Source: a virus
DNA: 35,908 nt
IMG/VR virus record: IMGVR_UViG_3300012920_000113
Coordinates: 1-35,908 of that record
Strand: one strand, 5' to 3'
A model generated the notes under the pieces. That model saw only the letters and a program-made list of their open reading frames with translations. It did not search any database and was not told the DNA's origin. Below, piece after piece: positions 31,652 through 35,908 of the stretch (positions within the stretch are counted from its first letter, which is position 1; each line of letters begins with the position of its first letter). The position numbers were made by a program, and so were the translations under genes.

Positions 31652-31894
31652 TTATACTCCTTGATTATTAGAACTTTGAGAATCATCATGTCCAATAAGT
31701 TTTAGCCAATCTTTATTCTCATTAATAAAATCAATACAATCATCCATACACTGTCTAAAATGTTTTGTCCTGTAATCGCTTGGAGTATCTTCATCTGCTT
31801 GACAAACCATTTCACTTAGCAATTCTATTGCTGTATTAAATTTATTTTTGTAGTTTATTATTAGGTCTCTTTGTTTTAAATTTACACTACTCAT
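31652..31894 (-). CDS. 80-residue small early protein, first of operon
   Basis: Helical: LKQRDLIINYKNKFNTAIEL, LSEMVCQADEDTPSDYRTKH, CMDDCIDFINENKDWLKLIG. Three Cys. GGAG precedes the ATG; promoter at 31925-31952. No family recognised. Confidence 0.55.
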   Translation of the reverse strand: MSSVNLKQRDLIINYKNKFNTAIELLSEMVCQADEDTPSDYRTKHFRQCMDDCIDFINENKDWLKLIGHDDSQSSNNQGV

Positions 31895-31924
31895 TTATTG
31901 CTCCATAAAATTAATAAAGTAAAA

Positions 31925-31952
31925 GTATTACATAAAACATTACACAATGCAA
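31925..31952 (-). promoter_or_regulatory. promoter of the 31894-30706 small-gene operon
   Basis: Minus strand: -35 TTGCAT (31947-31952), 16-bp spacer, -10 TAATAC (31925-31930). It points away from the plus-strand RNA promoter at 31977. Confidence 0.55.
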
Positions 31953-31976
31953 ACATAAATTAATCATAAAAAACTA

Positions 31977-32004
31977 TTGCATTTATATTTCATAGTGCTA
32001 TCAT
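31977..32004 (+). promoter_or_regulatory. promoter P1 of candidate structured RNA 1
   Basis: -35 TTGCAT (31977-31982), 16-bp spacer, extended -10 TGC-TATCAT (31996-32004). The sequence GTGCTATCAT recurs exactly at P2 (32330-32339). Expected start about 32011. Confidence 0.65.
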
Positions 32005-32010
32005 TGTATT

Positions 32011-32309
32011 TGTAAGGTTAGCGGAAAAGTGGATAGCTATTAAAGTATAAATCCAGTTTTACCACCTAGCAAAGTATAGGGATAACTTGGAATGTATCAC
32101 GCCAAGGGTTCGTTGATGATACACGCTTTGCATATAGGAAAAGAGTAAAGGGGTTGCAAGACCTAGGTAGTATGAACAACGCCTTACTAGACTGATTTTT
32201 TCTCATGTGCGAGGGTGTTTCAATGTCGATAAATAACAAAACACAGCATTGCGGGTCTAGTGTTTTGCTAGTTTTACAATTCCCAAATCAAAAAAAACTA
32301 GCACTTTTT
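32011..32309 (+). ncRNA. candidate structured RNA 1 with an H-type pseudoknot
   Basis: About 300 nt between promoter P1 and a terminator, with no credible ORF. Helices seen: GGAAAA-g-TGGAT (32023-32034) with ATCCA-g-TTTT-a-CC (32051-32063); GCAAAG (32069-32074) with CTTTGC (32126-32131), enclosing a pseudoknot made of CTTGG/CCAAG (32086-32090/32102-32106) and GTATCA/TGATAC (32094-32099/32117-32122); TAGTA/TACTA at 32168-32172/32185-32189. It does not show RNase P, tmRNA or 6S hallmarks. No family recognised. Confidence 0.55.
32266..32309 (+). terminator. terminator of structured RNA 1
   Basis: TGCTAGTTTT (32266-32275) pairs perfectly with AAAACTAGCA (32294-32303), followed by CTTTTT. Confidence 0.7.
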
Positions 32310-32329
32310 GAATAAAATAAAAAATTTAT

Positions 32330-32339
32330 GTGCTATCAT
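32330..32339 (+). promoter_or_regulatory. promoter P2 of candidate structured RNA 2
   Basis: GTGCTATCAT, an extended -10 identical to that of P1. A TTGAAT lies 20 bp upstream (32308-32313), a long spacer, so the extended -10 probably carries recognition. Confidence 0.55.
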
Positions 32340-32345
32340 AATGCT

Positions 32346-32402
32346 ATGACAAAAAAGATACATATTAGAGGATATATAACTCCTATTTCTCGTGGTCTGT
32401 AA
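32346..32402 (+). CDS. 18-codon leader peptide, leaderless start
   Basis: ATG 32346 is six bases after the P2 -10 box, exactly the spacing seen at 27138 and 30248. It encodes MTKKIHIRGYITPISRGL and stops at TAA 32400-32402. The helix ACATATT/AATATGT (32360-32366/32405-32411) uses its codons, so a ribosome translating it would open that helix. It could regulate folding of the downstream RNA. It is too short to be sure it is translated. Confidence 0.35.
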   Translation: MTKKIHIRGYITPISRGL

Positions 32403-32676
32403 ACCAATATGTGTTGGGTTGCGAAACTTTATTGATACTGTAATTGTGAAGAGAAAAGGTTATTGTTACAGCGATAGCACTCGTTCTATAAAATGGTTCA
32501 ATATTAACTGCGGTTGTAAACTGGTACATTTACAATAACCAAAGAGGCTGACTTAATTTGTCATAGTTTTTTGATTAGACTATAGAGGCAGTGTAATCCT
32601 CGCATCCTTTAGGATGTTACTTACACCAATAAAAACAACTATTAATTAGTTGTGTTCATAGCCACACTGCCTCTAT
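32346..32676 (+). ncRNA. candidate structured RNA 2 with competing helices
   Basis: Downstream of P2. Helices: ACATATT/AATATGT enclosing AGGA/TCCT and GGT/ACC; GGTTATTGT (32457-32465) with ACAATAACC (32532-32540), competing with TTGTAAA/TTTACAA (32513-32519/32529-32535). The 3' domain is closed by a 13-bp perfect stem, ATAGAGGCAGTGT (32582-32594) with ACACTGCCTCTAT (32664-32676). It holds two inner hairpins, CATCC/GGATG and ACAACTA/TAGTTGT. GTGTAA can instead pair with TTACAC (32621-32626). No U-run ends it. Function unknown. Confidence 0.5.
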
Positions 32677-32680
32677 TCTT

Positions 32681-32743
32681 AGACTATCTATACCAACTCA
32701 AAGACTATCTATTACAATCAATAGACTATCTATAAAAACCAAA
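32681..32743. repeat. three 21-bp tandem iterons, with a fourth copy at 32820-32840
   Basis: AGACTATCTA starts at 32681, 32702 and 32723, exactly 21 bp apart (two helical turns). The consensus is AGACTATCTAT followed by an A/C-rich 10 bp. A fourth copy starts at 32820, and AGACTAT also occurs at 32577. The flanks are A-rich. The layout suits a replication origin or a cooperatively bound regulator site. Confidence 0.65.
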
Positions 32744-32781
32744 AAAAAATCAAACACACCAATCGTGTCTCCTGACGGCAT

Positions 32782-32815
32782 AAAAATATTTTATAATCAC
32801 CAGTGAATATCAATC
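32782..32815. repeat. dispersed palindrome copy between iterons
   Basis: AAAAATATTTTATAATCACC then AGTGAATATCAATC. This copy is in the opposite orientation to the others (CACCAGTG on +). It lies between the third and fourth AGACTATCTA iterons. Confidence 0.7.
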
Positions 32816-32877
32816 TTTCAGACTATCTACAATCAACACAAAAGCTTAACGACTGACAATCAACCTGACAAAAATGC

Positions 32878-32922
32878 AAAAAAAAAGGCGGAACACCACC
32901 ATAACAGTAGCATCCCGCCTTT
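32878..32922 (-). terminator. rho-independent terminator of the VWA/DUF3150 operon
   Basis: AAAGGCGG (32884-32891) pairs with CCGCCTTT (32915-32922). On the minus strand the stem is followed by nine T. It ends transcripts from 35672 to 32933. Confidence 0.82.
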
Positions 32923-32932
32923 AATTATTTAT

Positions 32933-33196
32933 CTAAGTATTATAATTTTTATCTAATGTGATTTTTGAATCAACTAACTCATCACACATTTGAATAAATG
33001 TTTCTGAATCAAAAGACTCATAATCACATTCAAAGTATGATTTTAAAAACATACTCAACTCAACAATAAATCTATGCGAACGCATAACTATTTGAGTCTT
33101 AGTTTCCCTAGCATCAGGATTTATACTTGTCTCATTGCTACATTTTGCAATCACACTAGCTAAATCAATTAGATTTTGATTAGTTATTTTTTTCAT
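32933..33196 (-). CDS. 87-residue helical protein, unrecognised
   Basis: I start at ATG 33196 (MKKITNQNLIDLASVIAKCS) because GGAGG precedes it at the right distance; the longer frame to 33253 has no ribosome binding site. Contents include TQIVMRSHRFIVELSMFLKS and SETFIQMCDELVDSKI. All-helical, acidic C-terminus. Lies between the VWA gene and the operon terminator. No family recognised. Confidence 0.55.
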   Translation of the reverse strand: MKKITNQNLIDLASVIAKCSNETSINPDARETKTQIVMRSHRFIVELSMFLKSYFECDYESFDSETFIQMCDELVDSKITLDKNYNT

Positions 33197-33331
33197 AATA
33201 TTTACCTCCAATATGAAAATTATTTTTAAAAACAGTTTCATGCCTTTTGGCAATCATCAGTAGAAAACACACATTTTCTATACAGTTTTTACAAAATTGA
33301 CTTCGTGAGACCTCGCCTATTGCAATACTTT

Positions 33332-33372
33332 GGCAAGGGTAAGGGTTTAGCATCCCTTAATAATCCCTTGCC
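33332..33372. repeat. long GC-rich inverted repeat between genes
   Basis: GGCAAGGG-TAAGGG pairs with CCCTTA-ataat-CCCTTGCC: 14 bp with a 5-nt bulge and an 8-nt loop. No U-run on either side, so it is not a standard terminator. It could be an RNA processing or stabilising hairpin after the VWA gene. Confidence 0.65.
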
Positions 33373-33384
33373 TTGTATCGTTAG

Positions 33385-34722
33385 TTATCTAAAATTTGCT
33401 ACATCTATATAAACCTTTTCGCCAAAAGGTACTTCTGAATCATAGGAACGTCCTCTATAAGTTGAAACCGCCCATATTACTGGAACATCAGGTTCAACAT
33501 CTTCAGATACATAGCCTTGCAAATCAGTAAAGTAGATAAACGCACAGACATTATCAGTATCTTCAGTGTGTTCATTATATAGATTAAAGGGCGGGTCAAA
33601 TCTAGTGTAGCCTCCGCCTCTTAAAACAAATTCTAAATCCTCCCCGCTAGATAAGTCGAACGAATCCCACCACTCGCCCGCATCATTTTTGCGAACTGTA
33701 TCATCACAGTAGCAAACTCTGATTTTATCTATTCCGCATTTCTCACAGAGACTTTGCAATTCGCTAGCGAATATATTTAACTCTTCTTGAGAAACTGACA
33801 TTGAAGTATCAAGGGCAACTACAATTTCGCCACCCTCAACAATCTTGTCTCTAGTTGGTAAGTAAATACCTCGCCAACTATGTCTGCGGTTAGGTCTATT
33901 CCATGTATTACAACCCTCGAGAGTTGACTCTAACATTTCAAGTAAGACTGATTTCCAGTCAACTTGAGTCTGCTTTAATTCATCAACTCTGCCTCGCAAG
34001 TCTGAACCTCCAGTTCCAAAGCTTGCAATTTTATCAGCCATAATAACTTGTGAACGTATTTGTGAAGATAACTCTTCCAACTCTTCAACGTTAAGCTTTT
34101 CGCCTTGGTCATTAGTTGGTTCGATAACCTCGCCCGCTAAAGTTGGCAAGTCATCATATTTATCTTCAGCTTGTCCGCCACTTGATGATTCATCTGCTGG
34201 TTCATCTTGTGATTCAGAAATATTTTCACTGGTGGATATATTTTCATCGTCACTTTCTTCTGAATCAGAATCAGAATCATTTTGTGCTTGGGCATTTTTG
34301 ATAGCATCTTCAAGGGCATCATCGTTAGTATCTAGTTCCCTATATACTTCCTCTGCTGTCCATTTGTGATACTTAGTATCAAAAAGTCCGCCTTGGGGTA
34401 AAGACATATTTAAGTCTAAAATCAGATAGCTATTGATTACATAATCAGTAGCATAATTCCATAACTTATGATGCCTACTTCCTTTTCTCAAAGGATGTTC
34501 CCATATTACGTGACAACACTCGTGAATTAAAACTCCCTCAACTTCATCATCTGAAATTGAATCTACGAAATCGGGATTCCATAAAATTTGAGTTCCATTA
34601 GTTGCCATGGTATCAATGCTAGTAGTCTCAACAAATTCAAGGTTAAGTAACATAGATGCTATACCTATGTTACCTTTCATTAACCTTGCCTTTGATTTTT
34701 CTACTCTCTCTAACGCGGTCAT
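33385..34722 (-). CDS. VWA-like protein with N-terminal HExxH domain (DUF2201 type)
   Basis: 445 residues. N-terminal metallopeptidase-like domain with VEGVLIHECCHVIWEH (His67-Glu68-His71) and LWNYATDYVINSYL. An acidic Ser/Asp/Glu linker (about 140-200) follows, then a VWA-like domain with MIDAS motif VVALDTSMSVS (about 305) and IYFTDLQGYV. DUF2201 proteins occur in phages with a MoxR-type AAA+ ATPase and DUF3150 protein; as a set they are thought to act like a chaperone or remodelling machine. Start overlaps the upstream stop (ATGA). A dispersed palindrome encodes part of the linker (ENISTSENIS, about 163-172). Confidence 0.85.
   Translation of the reverse strand: MTALERVEKSKARLMKGNIGIASMLLNLEFVETTSIDTMATNGTQILWNPDFVDSISDDEVEGVLIHECCHVIWEHPLRKGSRHHKLWNYATDYVINSYLILDLNMSLPQGGLFDTKYHKWTAEEVYRELDTNDDALEDAIKNAQAQNDSDSDSEESDDENISTSENISESQDEPADESSSGGQAEDKYDDLPTLAGEVIEPTNDQGEKLNVEELEELSSQIRSQVIMADKIASFGTGGSDLRGRVDELKQTQVDWKSVLLEMLESTLEGCNTWNRPNRRHSWRGIYLPTRDKIVEGGEIVVALDTSMSVSQEELNIFASELQSLCEKCGIDKIRVCYCDDTVRKNDAGEWWDSFDLSSGEDLEFVLRGGGYTRFDPPFNLYNEHTEDTDNVCAFIYFTDLQGYVSEDVEPDVPVIWAVSTYRGRSYDSEVPFGEKVYIDVANFR
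34218..34244. repeat. dispersed palindrome copy inside the VWA gene linker
   Basis: GAAATATTTTCACTGGTGGA then TATATTT. On the minus strand it encodes ISTSENIS in the low-complexity linker, so it does not break the gene. Confidence 0.7.
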
Positions 34723-35672
34723 TTGCCACCCCCAAAAAGTTCATCTTTTAAAGGGTCAATGGCTCTAGATAATCCCTTAGCAACTGATTCTCTTTTAGAT
34801 GAACCTAATTCAGAATCATCCCTAAGATTATCAACTGAATTAATTTTTGCTAATACTGAAACAAGACTTTGATGTGCTTGTTTAATAGTTGGGTCATTAC
34901 CTAACATGTCCTCGTTAATAGCGGGTAGCATATCAACTGCGGTACGCAATTTATCAAAACTAGATGTATGAAAAGAACCGCTTTTTTGCTTGTTCTTTGG
35001 GTCATAGCTTTTTAGCTTATCCGCAATATGGTCTACTTGTTCAACAAGAGCATCAACTGTAGTAATCATAATGTTCTTAACATTGTTCTTAATATTGTTC
35101 TCCGCTTGTTGTTTGATTCTCTTTTTCATAGAATCAGAAACCCCACGTATAAGTTCACTGCCCTCTTCATTTCCTAATAATGAAATCTCAAAATCAAATA
35201 CAAACTTTTCTCTAACATCTTCTACGTTAGGATAATCACATTCATTAAATGCTTTACCTAATTTAGATTTAGCCTCGTTTATATTCTTAGGATATTCTTT
35301 ACAAAAGGTTTCAACCTCTTGTTCAAATTTCCTTTTACATTCATCCATTGCGGATTGAAGTTCATCCAGTTTTTGTGAGGGACATAACCTCCACCCGCTA
35401 ACAACTTTCCCAGTGTAATCATCTGTCGAATTATCTAAGAAAGGAACTGTCATTGGATAGTAATGCTCGTGCCTAATCTTGTCTAAGATTCTACGAAAAT
35501 ACTTATTGCAATTCCTACCCAATAAATGTTTAGAAACGTGTAAGTAATTTTCTCTAGCATTTACATTTTCAGCTAAATCCCCACGTAAGACCTTATCAGC
35601 TTTAATGCCACTCCAAAATTTAGCATGAAGTCGCACTTTCACTGCGGTCTCTTGTAATGTACTTTTTTCCAT
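34719..35672 (-). CDS. DUF3150-like partner of the AAA+/VWA module
   Basis: 317 residues with GGAGG before the ATG. VKVRLHAKFWSGIKADKVLR near the N-terminus, RHEHYYPMTVPFLDNS, GWRLCPSQKLDELQSAMDEC, EVETFCKEYPKNINEAKSKL and DYPNVEDVREKFVFDFEISL follow the DUF3150 pattern. The C-terminal part is helical. In this family's usual setting it sits between a MoxR-like ATPase and a VWA protein, which fits the downstream gene. Molecular role unknown. A palindrome copy lies directly upstream of its ribosome binding site. Confidence 0.75.
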   Translation of the reverse strand: MEKSTLQETAVKVRLHAKFWSGIKADKVLRGDLAENVNARENYLHVSKHLLGRNCNKYFRRILDKIRHEHYYPMTVPFLDNSTDDYTGKVVSGWRLCPSQKLDELQSAMDECKRKFEQEVETFCKEYPKNINEAKSKLGKAFNECDYPNVEDVREKFVFDFEISLLGNEEGSELIRGVSDSMKKRIKQQAENNIKNNVKNIMITTVDALVEQVDHIADKLKSYDPKNKQKSGSFHTSSFDKLRTAVDMLPAINEDMLGNDPTIKQAHQSLVSVLAKINSVDNLRDDSELGSSKRESVAKGLSRAIDPLKDELFGGGK

Positions 35673-35697
35673 AATTTATACCTCCATATAGAAAAAA

Positions 35698-35735
35698 ATT
35701 AGTATTCACTAGTGAATAAAAAATATTCTCTAGTA
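35698..35735. repeat. dispersed palindrome copy plus degenerate second copy upstream of the DUF3150 gene
   Basis: ATTAGTATTCACTAGTGAAT then a degenerate ATATTCTCTAGTA twenty bases on. It lies directly upstream of the ribosome binding site at about 35680, where a promoter or operator would be expected. Confidence 0.7.
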
Positions 35736-35803
35736 CCAATATGCGAACGCACAGTTTTTTGTGAGTCCGCATTTCATAGCATTTCAGCTAATCATCAGTT
35801 GGT

Positions 35804-35908
35804 TTAATACTCTAAGTTTTGATTCTCAACTTTGAAATCATTGTAAGCGGATGTATCTTTTAAATCTTCGTTAGAAGATACACATTGTCTCACAAAGAAT
35901 ATTGAGAA
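35804..35908 (-). CDS. C-terminus of an upstream gene, possibly the AAA+ ATPase (partial)
   Basis: A frame is open from the window edge to TAA at 35804-35806, giving 34 residues ending YNDFKVENQNLEY. DUF3150/VWA modules normally have a MoxR-type ATPase just upstream, so this may be its tail, but the visible residues show no ATPase motif. The call rests on position. Confidence 0.35.
   Translation of the reverse strand, partial: FSIFFVRQCVSSNEDLKDTSAYNDFKVENQNLEY

Larger units (their letters stand above)
31895..32932. other. 1-kb non-coding regulatory/origin-like region
   Basis: Contains divergent promoters (31925-31952 minus, 31977-32004 plus), structured RNA 1 and its terminator, P2 and structured RNA 2, four AGACTATCTA iterons, a palindrome copy, and the minus-strand terminator at 32878-32922. 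The iterons and A-rich tracts make it the best origin candidate in the window; this is inference. Confidence 0.55.

Noticed and set aside
32106-32122. GGGTTCGTTGATGATAC resembling a tRNA T-arm
   Set aside because: No acceptor or anticodon stem can be formed around it; the bases are better used in the pseudoknot of structured RNA 1. No tRNA gene found in the window.
32011-32309. tmRNA, RNase P RNA or group I intron as identity of structured RNA 1
   Set aside because: No tRNA-like ends or tag frame, no RNase P universal bases, no convincing P7/R-S group I core, and it has its own promoter and terminator rather than flanking exons.
1-35908. CRISPR array, diversity-generating retroelement, integrase or transposase
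   Set aside because: Looked for regular spacer arrays, reverse transcriptase motifs and recombinase motifs; none seen. The phased repeats at 32681 have no variable spacers of CRISPR length.

Overview
The window is one stretch of a tailed bacteriophage genome. It is AT-rich, densely packed, and has almost no host-like genes outside one cassette. The left two thirds (1-23578, all + strand) hold a tail-fibre end, small fibre-associated and membrane proteins, a curli-type secretion cassette, a holin/endolysin pair and a chain of virion proteins ending in a 2678-residue polyvalent internal protein. The gene content (gp14/gp16-like internal proteins, T7 gp4-like primase-helicase, DUF1071 annealing protein, very small AT-rich genes) suggests a marine podovirus-like phage of a streamlined, AT-rich host such as SAR11 or a similar bacterioplankter. 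The host assignment is inference. Terminase, portal, capsid and DNA polymerase are not in the window, so the genome is larger than what is shown.

Layout. 1-1678: fibre end, two small conserved fibre-neighbour proteins, a lipoprotein, a holin-like protein and a thermonuclease. 1671-6780: a translationally coupled cassette of membrane coil protein, CsgF, CsgG, a curlin-like secreted protein, a FecR-domain protein and a CHASE2/class III nucleotide cyclase. 6777-7740: three-TM holin and GH24 endolysin. 7743-23578: tail and internal virion proteins. 23589-27055 (- strand): HNH/Ref-like nuclease, several tiny genes, SSB-like protein, DUF1071 annealing protein and PD-(D/E)XK exonuclease. 27138-29781 (+): a small early gene and the primase-helicase, driven from a divergent promoter pair at 27087-27131. 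29723-31894 (-): small early-type genes, including a ribbon-helix-helix candidate. 31895-32932: a 1 kb non-coding region with two promoters, two candidate structured RNAs, 21-bp iterons and a terminator. 32933-35908 (-): a small gene, then a HExxH/VWA protein and a DUF3150-like protein, probably followed by an AAA+ gene beyond the edge.

The most unusual signals are these. (1) A perfect 16-bp chromosomal-type parS site (30288-30303) in a phage with no visible ParA/ParB. (2) A short palindromic element with core CACYRGTG that occurs at least 11 times, inside genes and between them. (3) Between three of those copies, promoterless fragments of tail-fibre repeats (NTAIG, GNVGIGT) lie in one shared reading frame. 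(4) A phage-borne curli secretion pore with its own candidate substrate and a cAMP-type cyclase. (5) Two adjacent candidate structured RNAs, one with an H-type pseudoknot and one starting with a leaderless 18-codon leader ORF. (6) Six repeats of a (V/L/I/M)PTF(S/A) linker cutting the giant virion protein into domain-sized pieces. All family assignments are by eye from motifs; no search was run.
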